Assembly: GCA_023664605.1 (NCBI GenBank)
Contig: JAMPFF010000019.1
Location: 1 to 46,189, forward strand
Direction of reading: 5' to 3'
DNA: 46,189 nt
Source of the DNA: Clostridium sp.
Lineage (GTDB): Bacteria; Bacillota; Clostridia; Lachnospirales; Lachnospiraceae
The notes under the pieces are model-generated. The model made no database searches. It had not been told where the DNA came from and saw only the letters and a program-made list of their open reading frames with translations. Positions within the stretch are counted from its first letter, which is position 1; each line of letters starts with the position of its first letter. Made by a program: the position numbers and the translations under genes. Below, piece after piece: positions 8,312-17,035 of this stretch.

Positions 8312-10576
8312 TCACGCTTTCTTCTGTTCTATCTTCGTCCTAAGCAGATACCAGAACGCACCTGCCAGACAAATAGAAGAATACGTTCCGCAGATGATGC
8401 CCGCGATTAGCGGCAATGCAAATTCCCTGATAGAAGAAACGCCGAATACCTCCAACGCCGCTACCATAAAGAACGTCGTTAAGGAAGTGAAAACACTTCG
8501 CGACAAGGTCTGTGAAATACTTCTGTTGACAACCTCTTCCAGACTGTCTTTTCTTCCCATTTCCCGCATATTCTCACGGATACGGTCAAAGATAACGATT
8601 GTCGCATTGATGGAATAACCTACAATCGTCAGCATACAGGCAATAAACGTATTGCCGACAGATACTCTCGCCACCGCATAAAAAGCAAGTACCACGAGAA
8701 TATCATGTAACAGCGCGATAACCGCGCTTGCGCCGAAACGGATATCCTTAAACCGCAGCCAGATATAAATTAACATGCAGATGGTCGCCATCACAATCGC
8801 GATAATCGCGTCCGACTTCATTTCTGAGCTTACGGTTGCGCTGATTGTTTCCGCGATGATGGAACTTTCTTCCACGCCGAAATTCGTTACCATGACATTG
8901 GCAAACGTTTCTCTCTCCGCTACATCAAGCGTTCTTGTCTTAATGATAATCTGATTGGAACCCGCTACTTTCGTTGTCTGTACGTTGCCGTCATTAGTAA
9001 TATTTTCAATTAACGGAACAACCTGTGCATCGATTTCCTCTATCGACATATCCGTCGGCATCGTAACCGTTGTAGATGTACCGCCTACAAATTCCAGGCT
9101 GTAATTTAACGGTGAAGAACCGGACGCCGAATTTACTCCCATCACCACAAAACCAACAAGTATTACCGCTGCGGATATGGCAAAAAAGATTTTCCTTCTG
9201 GACAATATCGGCAGCGTTTTTCTTTCCTTTGCCACACCGTATGCCTTAGGCGACTGTACGCCGACCGCAAACAGCGCGTTTAACAGAAACTTCGTTACAA
9301 CAAGCGCCGTAAACATGGATAAGATAATACCCAACATAAGCGTCTGCGCAAATCCCTTAATGCTTCCCGTTCCTCTTGCCATCAAAACCAATGCGGCAAT
9401 CAGTGTCGTAATGTTTCCGTCAAAAATAGCGGAAAACGCCTTGGCAAAACCGATTTTCACCGCCGACTGCACCGTCTTTCCCGTCGCCAGTTCTTCTCTG
9501 ATACGGGCAAATATAATAACATTGGCATCCACCGCCATACCGATTGATAAGATAATACCGGCAATACCGGGCAGTGTCAGCGTAATTTCAAAAGCATCCA
9601 GTAAAATAATCATAAGCGCCGTATATAAGCAAAGGGCAAAGCTTGCCGCAACGCCCGGCACATAATAAACGACAATCATAAAGATAACAACAAGCGCAAA
9701 TCCGACAGCCGCCGCCATTAAACTCGTCCTGATAGCGTCGGAACCAAGCTGCGCACCCACAACATTAGAACGTAGTTCTTCTAACTCTAATTTCAGACCG
9801 CCGATACGAATGGTAGAGGCAAGCTGCTGCGCTTCTTCAATGCTGCTTTGTCCGGTAATAATCGCATTACCGTCCGTAATTACCGCCTGTACATTCGGCG
9901 CACTGACAATCTCACCGTCATAATAAATCGCGATGGTCTCCCCTGCGTTATACGCTTTCTCCGTCGCCTTGGCAAACGCCTCGGTTCCCGCATCCGTTAA
10001 GGTAAGCTGCACAACGTATTCCGTATTATTCATCAGGCTGTCCTGCTGTGAACGCGCCTGTGCGCCCGCTACATCCGTACCGGTCAATATAACGGAACCG
10101 TCCGCCATTAATTCATCGATTGTCTTATTTAACTGGCGCACCGGAATCAGATTACCGTCCGCATCAATACCGTAACCTGCCGTGTAATTCTCATTACCCG
10201 CACTGTCTGTCTGGGAAATAAAATATAAGGTTCCCGGCTGTCCCAATTCCTCTAAAATCGCATTGGCGTCGGTAACGCCCGGAATCTCGATATTGATTCT
10301 GTTACTGCCCTCCTGATAAACCTGCGCCTCCGTACTGTAATTTTGCACACGCTGCTGCAGTTTATAGATAGTATCGCTCATATCCTCCTTGTCCGGTTCT
10401 TCATCCCCGACAACCTGATAGGTAATACTAACGCCCCCCGCAAGGTCAAGCCCCAGATTAATGCTGGAGGCGGAACCTGACTTGTCCGCGCCGACGCCAA
10501 AGACTGCAACATATCCCAATCCGACAAGCGCCAGTACATAAATAATCAGGCTGATAATGGCTCTGCTTTTTTTCAT
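8312..10576 (-). CDS. secDF: Fused protein translocase subunits SecD-SecF
   Basis: This 754-residue protein joins SecD and SecF, which assist the SecYEG channel and use the proton gradient to pull secreted proteins across the membrane. The SecD half starts with one membrane helix, the signature NLGLDLAGGVSITYQV, a large periplasm-side domain and five further helices with SIGMAVDANVIIFARIREE. The SecF half begins near YSLEFVGGTSTTV and carries TIVGYSINATIVIFDRIREN. I set the start at the ATG at 10576, which has GGAAGAGGAAG just upstream; the open frame runs back to 10627 but there overlaps scfB and lacks a ribosome binding site. It lies 17 bases after the SCIFF maturase and a terminator follows at 8232. 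Fused secDF is common in Firmicutes. Confidence 0.97.
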   Translation of the reverse strand: MKKSRAIISLIIYVLALVGLGYVAVFGVGADKSGSASSINLGLDLAGGVSITYQVVGDEEPDKEDMSDTIYKLQQRVQNYSTEAQVYQEGSNRINIEIPGVTDANAILEELGQPGTLYFISQTDSAGNENYTAGYGIDADGNLIPVRQLNKTIDELMADGSVILTGTDVAGAQARSQQDSLMNNTEYVVQLTLTDAGTEAFAKATEKAYNAGETIAIYYDGEIVSAPNVQAVITDGNAIITGQSSIEEAQQLASTIRIGGLKLELEELRSNVVGAQLGSDAIRTSLMAAAVGFALVVIFMIVVYYVPGVAASFALCLYTALMIILLDAFEITLTLPGIAGIILSIGMAVDANVIIFARIREELATGKTVQSAVKIGFAKAFSAIFDGNITTLIAALVLMARGTGSIKGFAQTLMLGIILSMFTALVVTKFLLNALFAVGVQSPKAYGVAKERKTLPILSRRKIFFAISAAVILVGFVVMGVNSASGSSPLNYSLEFVGGTSTTVTMPTDMSIEEIDAQVVPLIENITNDGNVQTTKVAGSNQIIIKTRTLDVAERETFANVMVTNFGVEESSIIAETISATVSSEMKSDAIIAIVMATICMLIYIWLRFKDIRFGASAVIALLHDILVVLAFYAVARVSVGNTFIACMLTIVGYSINATIVIFDRIRENMREMGRKDSLEEVVNRSISQTLSRSVFTSLTTFFMVAALEVFGVSSIREFALPLIAGIICGTYSSICLAGAFWYLLRTKIEQKKA

Positions 10577-10593
10577 TTTCTTCCTCTTCCTTT

Positions 10594-11994
10594 CTAAGCT
10601 AATGCCGCTTTTATCATAATCGCGCATTCGATACGCTTTCTCTGCAACTGACAGCCAAGGTCATACGCATCATGGATATTCCCATGAAACTGATAAGAAT
10701 TAGCAGCACAGCCGCCGCTGCAATAAAATTTTGCAAAGCAGTTTTTACATTTTTCTTTCGTATATACATTACAATTATGAAAAGTATCTCTAATGTCCGT
10801 ACGGGTGATGCCCTCGTCCACGTTGCCCATTAGAAACTCTTCATTGCCGACAAACTGGTGGCACGGATACAAATCGCCCCAGGGCGTAACCGCCAGATAC
10901 TCCGTTCCCGAACCGCACCCCGAAAGTCTTTTTGCCACACATGGCCCGCCCTCTAAATCTATCATAAAATGGAAAAATTGAAAAGCTTTTCCTTCTTTTC
11001 TTCTCTTAATATATTCCATGGCAAGCTTATCGTACTCTTCTAACAGCGCGGGAATATCCTCCTCGCGAAACGCATAGTCCTCGCTTTCTTTTGCAACGAC
11101 AGGCTCCACGGAAATCTGTTTAAAGCCAAGGTCGGCAAGATGTATTACGTCTTTTGCAAAATCCTTATTGTATCTTGTAAAAGTTCCCCGCACATAATAA
11201 TTCATCTGCTTTCTGCTATCCGCCGTTTTCTGAAATTTCGGAACAATCTCGTCGTAGCTTCCCTGTCCGCCACGGTGCGGGCGCATCCTGTCATTTACTT
11301 CCTTACGCCCGTCTATGCTTAATACAATATTGCCCATTTCACGGTTTGCAAACTCTAAAATCTCATCATTTAAAAGGACGCCGTTTGTCGTTAAGGTAAA
11401 ACGGAATTTTTTATGATACGCCTCTTCGATGCTTCTGCCGTATTCGACCAGTCTTTTGACAACATCCCAGTTTAGCAGCGGTTCGCCGCCGAAAAAATCC
11501 ACCTCCAGGTTCACTCTGTTTCCGGAGTTTGCCACCAGAAAGTCCAGCGCTTTTTTACCAACCTCAAAACTCATCAGCGCGCGTCTGCCGTGATACTCTC
11601 CCTCTTCGGCGAAGCAGTACTTACAGGCAAGATTGCAGTCGTGCGCGATGTGCAGGCACAACGCCTTGACAACGGTTTCGCGGTTCGTAAAATCCGCAAT
11701 ATAGTTTTCATAAATATCCTCTGTAAAGAGCATGTCCGCATCTTTTAATTCCAGAATCTCGCCGACTGCTTCCTGAAACGTTTCTTCCGATATCTCCCGT
11801 TCCGCGAAAATCTCTTTCTTTTCATACATCTGCATGATATGGGAAAGCATGTCCTCTTGCCCGGTTATCTGCTCTGCCAGCAGTTTTTCCACCACAGGAA
11901 TCATATCATAAACAATATCGTCTACCACATGAACGCTGCCGCTGTTTACATCCAGTACGATATTGTAGCCGTTATTTTTATATTGATGTATCAA
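10594..11994 (-). CDS. scfB: SCIFF ranthipeptide maturase, radical SAM/SPASM enzyme
   Basis: The enzyme uses S-adenosylmethionine and iron-sulfur clusters to form thioether (Cys S to carbon) crosslinks in the SCIFF precursor encoded just upstream. The N-terminal part is a RiPP-recognition-like region (IHQYKNNGYNIVLDVNSG). The radical SAM CxxxCxxC motif is HDCNLACKYCF (Cys120, 124, 127). The C-terminal SPASM-type region has many cysteines (PCHQF, CNVY, CKNCFAKFYCSGGC, GCQLQ). I prefer the TTG at 11994, which has GAAAGGAAG 6 bases before it and matches the family N-terminus; an in-frame ATG at 12030 would add 12 residues without a ribosome binding site. The order scfA-scfB-secDF suggests a shared link with export. 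Confidence 0.95.
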   Translation of the reverse strand: MIHQYKNNGYNIVLDVNSGSVHVVDDIVYDMIPVVEKLLAEQITGQEDMLSHIMQMYEKKEIFAEREISEETFQEAVGEILELKDADMLFTEDIYENYIADFTNRETVVKALCLHIAHDCNLACKYCFAEEGEYHGRRALMSFEVGKKALDFLVANSGNRVNLEVDFFGGEPLLNWDVVKRLVEYGRSIEEAYHKKFRFTLTTNGVLLNDEILEFANREMGNIVLSIDGRKEVNDRMRPHRGGQGSYDEIVPKFQKTADSRKQMNYYVRGTFTRYNKDFAKDVIHLADLGFKQISVEPVVAKESEDYAFREEDIPALLEEYDKLAMEYIKRRKEGKAFQFFHFMIDLEGGPCVAKRLSGCGSGTEYLAVTPWGDLYPCHQFVGNEEFLMGNVDEGITRTDIRDTFHNCNVYTKEKCKNCFAKFYCSGGCAANSYQFHGNIHDAYDLGCQLQRKRIECAIMIKAALA

Positions 11995-12075
11995 ATACTT
12001 TCTTCCTTTCTTATATCCGTATCTAACCATACCAGCCGGGTTTTCTACATCCGCCGCCCGGACGCACTATAATAA

Positions 12076-12190
12076 GCGCAAGCTCCGCAGCTTGCGCTCC
12101 AAGAATTTACTGCGTAAATTCTTGCTTAAATTCCACCATGATTACAGCAATTTCCTATCAGATAAATAAGCAGCGATTCGCATCGCTGCT
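12076..12190 (-). promoter_or_regulatory. Three hairpins between scfA and scfB, possible attenuator
   Basis: Three perfect 9-bp stem-loops lie in the 226-base gap: 12169-12177/12082-type positions 12169-12190 (AGCAGCGAT stem, 4-base loop), 12101-12123 (AAGAATTTA stem, 5-base loop) and 12076-12097 (GCGCAAGCT stem, 4-base loop). On the minus strand the first is followed by TTATTTAT, a weak terminator-like tail. Such a site would let the short peptide gene be expressed above its maturase. The second and third form a close pair like the paired hairpins at 30340-30455 and 45178-45315. Confidence 0.65.
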
Positions 12191-12220
12191 TTTATACTCA
12201 TCCCACAAGAACTTCTGTTT

Positions 12221-12367
12221 TTATTTTTGTACCTGTTCGCAGCTCTGGTTGCCAACCGTGCAGGACGTCTTGCATGCTGACTGGCAGGACGTCTGGCACT
12301 CGCCGCAGCCGCCTTTTTTCATGGACTCTTTCAAATCTCTTGTCGTTAATGTTTTAATATGTTTCAT
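12221..12367 (-). CDS. scfA: SCIFF ranthipeptide precursor (six cysteines)
   Basis: This 48-residue peptide is the precursor of the SCIFF (six cysteines in forty-five residues) ranthipeptide. The leader MKHIKTLTTRDLKESMKK is followed by GGCGECQTSCQSACKTSC and a last cysteine in NQSCEQ. The six cysteines are at positions 21, 24, 28, 32, 36 and 43. The core CGECQTSCQSACKTSC is the strongly conserved signature of the family in Clostridia. GGAGGATTAGAC precedes the ATG with ideal spacing. The maturase is at 10594-11994. Ranthipeptides have been linked to quorum sensing and population-level control in clostridia, but the job of this one is unproven. It is easily missed because of its size. Confidence 0.97.
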   Translation of the reverse strand: MKHIKTLTTRDLKESMKKGGCGECQTSCQSACKTSCTVGNQSCEQVQK

Positions 12368-12439
12368 GTCTAATCCTCCATCCTATCGTAATCTGAAAAA
12401 CAGCCTACGCACTTTGTCTGCGTTTTCATAACTTGAACC

Positions 12440-12468
12440 AGTATACCACATATCTTTCCATATGAAAA
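12440..12468 (-). promoter_or_regulatory. Promoter of scfA
   Basis: On the minus strand a TTTTCA -35 (12463-12468), a 17-base spacer and a TATACT -10 (12440-12445) stand upstream of scfA, leaving an untranslated leader of about 65 bases. The -35 is only moderate. Confidence 0.6.
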
Positions 12469-12495
12469 GCATTTTTCTACAGGAAAAGTATTTTT

Positions 12496-12870
12496 TCAGC
12501 TCAACATTCCGCCTAACATACCGCTGCCGCCGCAGAGAAGAAAGACTGTGGCTAAATTGCCCACATCCTCCCCCATTCCTTTATTGACGGCAAATGACAC
12601 CGCTGTCAGAATCAGAAAATAAATACATCCCATGGCAAGACCCCATAAAAATTTTTTCTCCCCCGCCCTTTTCCCGGCGATAAAACCGGCAAGAAAAGTA
12701 ACTATTATGTATATCAGAATAATGCAGACCGATACTACTTTTTCCGACAGTCCGAAGCGGTAGAGCATAAGCGCTAAAAGCAGTAAAAGCCCCGCCGTCA
12801 CCGCATATGCCGCCAGCATACATTTCAAAACGAAAACCACTTTCCCGCTGTCTATCATTTTTTTCTCCAT
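12496..12870 (-). CDS. TIGR04086-like four-helix membrane protein
   Basis: The 124-residue protein has four predicted membrane helices (about 13-36, 44-65, 73-94 and 104-123) separated by short charged loops, including AGKRAGEKKF. Length, topology and the GxxxG-rich last helix fit the TIGR04086 family of small clostridial membrane proteins, which is known to travel with SCIFF and secDF genes. The start ATG at 12870 has GGGAG 8 bases upstream. It lies 128 bases before scfA, which has its own promoter in between. Its function is unknown; the neighbourhood suggests a role in ranthipeptide export, processing or immunity, which is inference. Confidence 0.8.
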   Translation of the reverse strand: MEKKMIDSGKVVFVLKCMLAAYAVTAGLLLLLALMLYRFGLSEKVVSVCIILIYIIVTFLAGFIAGKRAGEKKFLWGLAMGCIYFLILTAVSFAVNKGMGEDVGNLATVFLLCGGSGMLGGMLS

Positions 12871-12942
12871 AAAACGCTCTCCCTTCCATTTTTTATAATT
12901 CTTAAAAAGATATTAAATATATATTCACGGCGCAGGAAAAAC

Positions 12943-12971
12943 TTGACACAATATTCTCTATCATGTATATT
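12943..12971 (+). promoter_or_regulatory. Sigma-A promoter of the CNNM/CBS gene
   Basis: A consensus TTGACA -35 (12943-12948), a 17-base spacer and a TATATT -10 (12966-12971) drive the plus-strand gene. The predicted transcript start near 12978 rules out the in-frame GTG at 12991 as a comfortable start. Confidence 0.8.
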
Positions 12972-13041
12972 ATAATCATTTCCTGATATAGTGGGAATTT
13001 CCATCACATTGATACATACAAAAAGGAGAGTGAATTTTTCA

Positions 13042-14334
13042 TTGGATACCACCGGTGTCATACAACTTATTTCATTACTGATTCTTGTTTTATTATCAGC
13101 GTTCTTTTCTTCGGCTGAAACTGCCTTTACGACGGTAAATCAGGTGCGGCTCCGCACACTGGCGCAGGAAGGTTCCAAACGTGCCAGCCGGGTTCTTTCC
13201 ATCCTTGAACAGTACAGCAAGATGCTCAGTACCATTTTAATTGGCAATAACATTGTCAATATCAGCGCATCTTCTGTTATCACAACTTTTACCATTCGGG
13301 TATTAGGCAGCCGTATGGTCGGTATTATGACGGGCGTTTTGACGCTTATCATTCTGCTGTTTGGCGAGATTGTTCCCAAGACATGGGCAATGTGCAACGC
13401 GGAAACCATTTCGCTTCTCTACAGCGGCATTATCCGTTCTCTGATGAACATACTCACTCCCGTTATTTTCATTGTTGATAAATTATCGCTTGGCATTCTG
13501 CGTCTTTTACATATTGATGCCAACGGCAAAAACAACAGCATTTCGGAAAATGAGTTAAAAACGTATGTCGATGTCAGCCACGAGGGCGGCGCGATTGAAT
13601 CCGAGGAGCGGGAAATGATTTACAACGTGTTCGATTTTGGCGACGCCGTGGCAAAAGATATTATGGTTCCCAGAATCCATATGACGAGCCTGCCGCTTAC
13701 CTCCACTTATAAGGAAGTATTATCCACATTCCGCGCCTCCATGTTTACACGGATCCCTATTTACGAGGACGACCCTGATAATATTATCGGCATTATCAAT
13801 ATCAAGGACTTTATTTTGGTAAAAGACACCGAAAAATTCCAGCTTAAGAAAATACTGCGAAACGCCTATTATACATATGAATATAAGAAAATCGCCGATT
13901 TGATGATGGAGATGCGTGAAAAATCCCACAATATTACATTCGTACTCAGCGAATACGGCGCAACCGTGGGCATGATTACAATGGAAGACTTAATCGAGGA
14001 AATCGTCGGTGAAATCAGGGATGAATATGACGAGGACGAAGAAGAATTAATCGTAGAAACCGAACCCGGCACATTCCTTGTGGAAGCCGGCATGAAGCTG
14101 GACGATATCAACGACGCCCTAGAGACGGATTTAAGTTCCGAAGACTTCGATTCCATCGGCGGTCTGATGATTGAACAGTTAGAGAGGCTTCCGGAAGATA
14201 AGGAATGTATCACATTGGAAAACGGTATTTTCATGCAGGCACAGGGCATTGCGAAAAACCGCATTTTAAAAGTATTGATTACGCTCCCGCCCAAAGAGTC
14301 CGAAGAGGGTGCGGAAACGGAGCAGGAAGCATAA
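13042..14334 (+). CDS. CNNM-CBS-CorC domain membrane protein (hemolysin/magnesium transport family)
   Basis: This protein of about 430 residues has a DUF21/CNNM membrane domain (three to four helices; FFSSAETAFTTVNQVRLR is the family hallmark). A CBS pair follows (around DIMVPRIHMTSLPLT and ITMEDLIEEIVGEI), then a CorC/HlyC C-terminal domain (from about EPGTFLVEAGM). Members are implicated in magnesium efflux or divalent-cation homeostasis; the hemolysin name is historical. The start is uncertain: AAGGAGAG at 13023-13030 fits best with the TTG at 13042, while a GTG at 13030 abuts the site and one at 12991 lies 13 bases from the predicted transcript start. It is a single-gene unit with its own promoter and terminator, transcribed against its neighbours. 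Confidence 0.9.
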   Translation: MDTTGVIQLISLLILVLLSAFFSSAETAFTTVNQVRLRTLAQEGSKRASRVLSILEQYSKMLSTILIGNNIVNISASSVITTFTIRVLGSRMVGIMTGVLTLIILLFGEIVPKTWAMCNAETISLLYSGIIRSLMNILTPVIFIVDKLSLGILRLLHIDANGKNNSISENELKTYVDVSHEGGAIESEEREMIYNVFDFGDAVAKDIMVPRIHMTSLPLTSTYKEVLSTFRASMFTRIPIYEDDPDNIIGIINIKDFILVKDTEKFQLKKILRNAYYTYEYKKIADLMMEMREKSHNITFVLSEYGATVGMITMEDLIEEIVGEIRDEYDEDEEELIVETEPGTFLVEAGMKLDDINDALETDLSSEDFDSIGGLMIEQLERLPEDKECITLENGIFMQAQGIAKNRILKVLITLPPKESEEGAETEQEA

Positions 14335-14359
14335 AGAGGGCTTATAAGCCCTCTTTTTT
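14335..14359 (+). terminator. Shared terminator between convergent genes
   Basis: A perfect palindrome, AGAGGGCTTATAAGCCCTCT at 14335-14354, is followed by six T residues on the plus strand. It starts directly after the stop of the CNNM/CBS gene and overlaps the stop codon of the convergent kinase-GNAT gene. Confidence 0.93.
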
Positions 14360-16904
14360 ATGTCAGTTCCAGTACCATCAAATAATCATCTTCACGCACC
14401 TTAATCACCTGAAAGCCCAACTTAGAGTACATACGGTACGCATAATTGTCTTTATTGACGCTGAGGGAAACTTTTTCATATCCCTGCTCTTTTAAAAGCG
14501 CCAGCAGCTCTTTCATCAGTTTCGTGCCGATTCCCTGTCTGCGGTAATGTTTTTTGACGGAAATGGCAAGTTCCGGTATGCCGCCATCAATATTGCCATA
14601 TCCTTTCACATCTCCGTCCAGAATACGCGCCCAGGCCGCGCCAATCGGATGCCCCTCAAATTCCGCCACCAGACACAAATCGTCCGCCCTGCCGAAATCC
14701 TCCATATAAATTACAAGTTCCGGATTTTTGATAATATCTTTAGGCGGCATCTTCTGCCCCTGCGCAATGTAGAGCGCGTCATACAAAAAATCACCTAACA
14801 GGTCGTATTCGGCTCTCAACATCGGTCTTATCCCTACTTTTTCCAGACTGACAATACGCTTATCCTCTTTTAAAAACTGCCGGATAACTTTATATAAATG
14901 ATGCGTGTCCAAGGGTTTGGGCAAATGCGCGTTCATACCGCTTTCCAATGCCCGTTTCCGGTCTTCCTCAAAGGAATTGGCCGAGACGGCAATAATCGGA
15001 ATCCCTGACAGTTTTGCGTCTTCCATGGCGCGGATAGCTCTCGTCGCATGATATCCGTCCATAATCGGCATCTGGATATCCATCAGAATCAGGTCATAAT
15101 CGCCGGGCTTGGAATGCTTAACTTTCTCGACCGCAATACTGCCATCATCAGCAGTATCAACAAGATAGCCTGCGTCTTTTAACACCTCGTTTTCAATCTC
15201 CAGATTTATTTCGTTATCATCTACAATCAAAATCCTCTTCGGCCTGGAAAAGCCCACCGGCTCGTCATCAAAATCCGTCACATCCGCAGACTCCGTCCGC
15301 ATATAAAGAGGAAGCGTCACAATGAATTTACTGCCCCTGCCGACAACGCTCGTCACGTCTATCGTTCCGCCTATCATCTCCACCAGTTTCCTTGTAATCG
15401 TTAAACCGAGACCGGTTCCGTAAATACCGCTGCGGGTCGTATTCTTCTCACGTTCAAACGGTTCAAAAATATGTGCCAAAAACTCCTCGCTGATACCGAT
15501 GCCGCTGTCCTCTACAATAAACTGATAGGTCGCATGGTTACTCTGCTCATTCTCTTTTTGCGCCTCCATAACGGTAATCGTAACCCAGCCGCCCTCTTTC
15601 GTATATTTGACGGCATTGTCCACCAGATACATTAAAAGACGGGTCAGTTTTTCACGGTCTGTAAAAACCATATCATGCTTTAAATTGGATATATCCAGCG
15701 AAAAGGTAATATTCTTTGCCGCCGCTTTGGAAATCATATTCATCTGCACCTGATGCGCAATATCCATCAGACTGCATTCCGATTCTTCCACATGCACGTT
15801 TTCCGACTCCAGCTTGGATATATCCAATACATCGTTTAAAAGCTGCAACAACTGGTCGCTGGAAAGGGAAATCATATCCAGATAGGAATTCACTTTCTCC
15901 TCGTCTTTTATATGTTTCCTAATCAAGGATGTAAAGCCGACAATCGCATTCATCGGCGTCCTGATATCGTGCGACATATTGGACAGAAACAGATTTTTAG
16001 CCTTATTGGCTAAAGTCGCTTCGTTTAAAGCCGCAGCCAGCACGCGCTTTTGCTGCATTTCCTGTATAATCTCATCATCTATATTGCGGTATCCCATAAC
16101 AACCTGGGAAATATGCTCTTCGCTCCCCACGTTGACAATGCGCAGCTGTATGTAAGTCACCTTGCCGTTTCTGTATATCCGGTAACTGATATGATATGTT
16201 TTGTTTTCGGCTAATTTCCGGCGCAAAAAATCGGGATTGGAAATACCCTTTACCAGCTCACGGTCATCCGGATAAACCCATTCTCTGATATACTCCGCAT
16301 CAAATCCCGTAAATTCACGCATCATATGTTCTTCGGGAAACGTCTTGGCAAACCGGGAGCTGACGCGGTACGCCTTTATCCAGTTTTTATCCAGATCCGC
16401 ATAAAAAATGGATTCATAGTCGATACTTAACCCCTCTATGATATCCAGACGCCTTAACTGTTCCTGAACCAACTGTTCTTTTTCGTTTTGGTTACGCTGG
16501 TTTTTTTCCGTAGCGTCGCCTACGAACACATAGAAAATATCCCCCATGCCCTCGCTACGGACAAAATGTCCATAGTCTTCAATCCAGCGTATCTCTCCAT
16601 CTTTACGGATAATGCGGTATTCCACATAATCCATATCATACTGGTTATGCGCAATCTGCTCCTTAATGCTTAATTCTATCTCATCCAAATCATCAGGATG
16701 TACGATGCCTCGAAAAGAATTGCCGGTCAGTTCTTTAAATTCCTCCATCGTGTCGCAGGCAAATATCCTAAGCATTGCCTGATTAGCGTAAATAAGTTCT
16801 TCCGCCCCGTCCGCATGATAGATGAAAAAACCGCCCGGCATCCCATCCATGAAAGGCCTTAACTGTTCCAGTATATTCTGGTCGATTTTCATTTGCTTTT
16901 CCAA
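14358..16904 (-). CDS. Hybrid histidine kinase (PAS-PAS-HisKA-HATPase-REC) fused to a GNAT acetyltransferase
   Basis: This 848-residue soluble protein has two PAS-like domains (about 15-135, with the PAC-type YRIIRKDGEIRWI, and about 150-280). HisKA follows with SNMSHDIRTP (His312), then an HATPase domain (YLVDNAVKY, VEDSGIGIS, YGTGLGLTI). A receiver domain at about 556-680 has the acidic pair in VDDNE and the phospho-acceptor Asp609 (LILMDIQMPIMDG). Residues about 690-848 form a complete GNAT fold with the acetyl-CoA loop RRQGIG (788-793) and the typical YRMYSKLGFQVI end. It has no membrane segment. The TTG start at 16904 has GGGGGA 7 bases upstream; the ATG four codons later is an alternative. 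The acetyltransferase output is unusual for a hybrid kinase. Confidence 0.93.
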   Translation of the reverse strand: MEKQMKIDQNILEQLRPFMDGMPGGFFIYHADGAEELIYANQAMLRIFACDTMEEFKELTGNSFRGIVHPDDLDEIELSIKEQIAHNQYDMDYVEYRIIRKDGEIRWIEDYGHFVRSEGMGDIFYVFVGDATEKNQRNQNEKEQLVQEQLRRLDIIEGLSIDYESIFYADLDKNWIKAYRVSSRFAKTFPEEHMMREFTGFDAEYIREWVYPDDRELVKGISNPDFLRRKLAENKTYHISYRIYRNGKVTYIQLRIVNVGSEEHISQVVMGYRNIDDEIIQEMQQKRVLAAALNEATLANKAKNLFLSNMSHDIRTPMNAIVGFTSLIRKHIKDEEKVNSYLDMISLSSDQLLQLLNDVLDISKLESENVHVEESECSLMDIAHQVQMNMISKAAAKNITFSLDISNLKHDMVFTDREKLTRLLMYLVDNAVKYTKEGGWVTITVMEAQKENEQSNHATYQFIVEDSGIGISEEFLAHIFEPFEREKNTTRSGIYGTGLGLTITRKLVEMIGGTIDVTSVVGRGSKFIVTLPLYMRTESADVTDFDDEPVGFSRPKRILIVDDNEINLEIENEVLKDAGYLVDTADDGSIAVEKVKHSKPGDYDLILMDIQMPIMDGYHATRAIRAMEDAKLSGIPIIAVSANSFEEDRKRALESGMNAHLPKPLDTHHLYKVIRQFLKEDKRIVSLEKVGIRPMLRAEYDLLGDFLYDALYIAQGQKMPPKDIIKNPELVIYMEDFGRADDLCLVAEFEGHPIGAAWARILDGDVKGYGNIDGGIPELAISVKKHYRRQGIGTKLMKELLALLKEQGYEKVSLSVNKDNYAYRMYSKLGFQVIKVREDDYLMVLELT

Positions 16905-16969
16905 GTGTATTTCCCCCGGTTGTATAGACTTAATAATGTAATAACACTTTTGGAAGTATTCCCGTTTTC

Positions 16970-16999
16970 AGTATAGCACGAAAACAGGGCAGTATGCAA
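16970..16999 (-). promoter_or_regulatory. Promoter of the kinase-GNAT gene with overlapping palindrome
   Basis: On the minus strand TTGCAT (16994-16999), an 18-base spacer and TATACT (16970-16975) form a promoter. An imperfect inverted repeat, CCCGTTTTC near 16961 and GAAAACAGGG near 16980, brackets the -10 box and could be an operator. Confidence 0.6.
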
Positions 17000-17035
17000 T
17001 CGTTTTCCAACCGGAATCGCCATTCCATCATTCCA

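Noticed and set aside
10577-10627. Longer SecDF start
   Set aside because: The extension overlaps scfB and lacks a ribosome binding site; the ATG at 10576 has one.
12138-12431. Plus-strand 97-residue frame antisense to scfA
   Set aside because: It is the complement of the unmistakable SCIFF gene and has no ribosome binding site.
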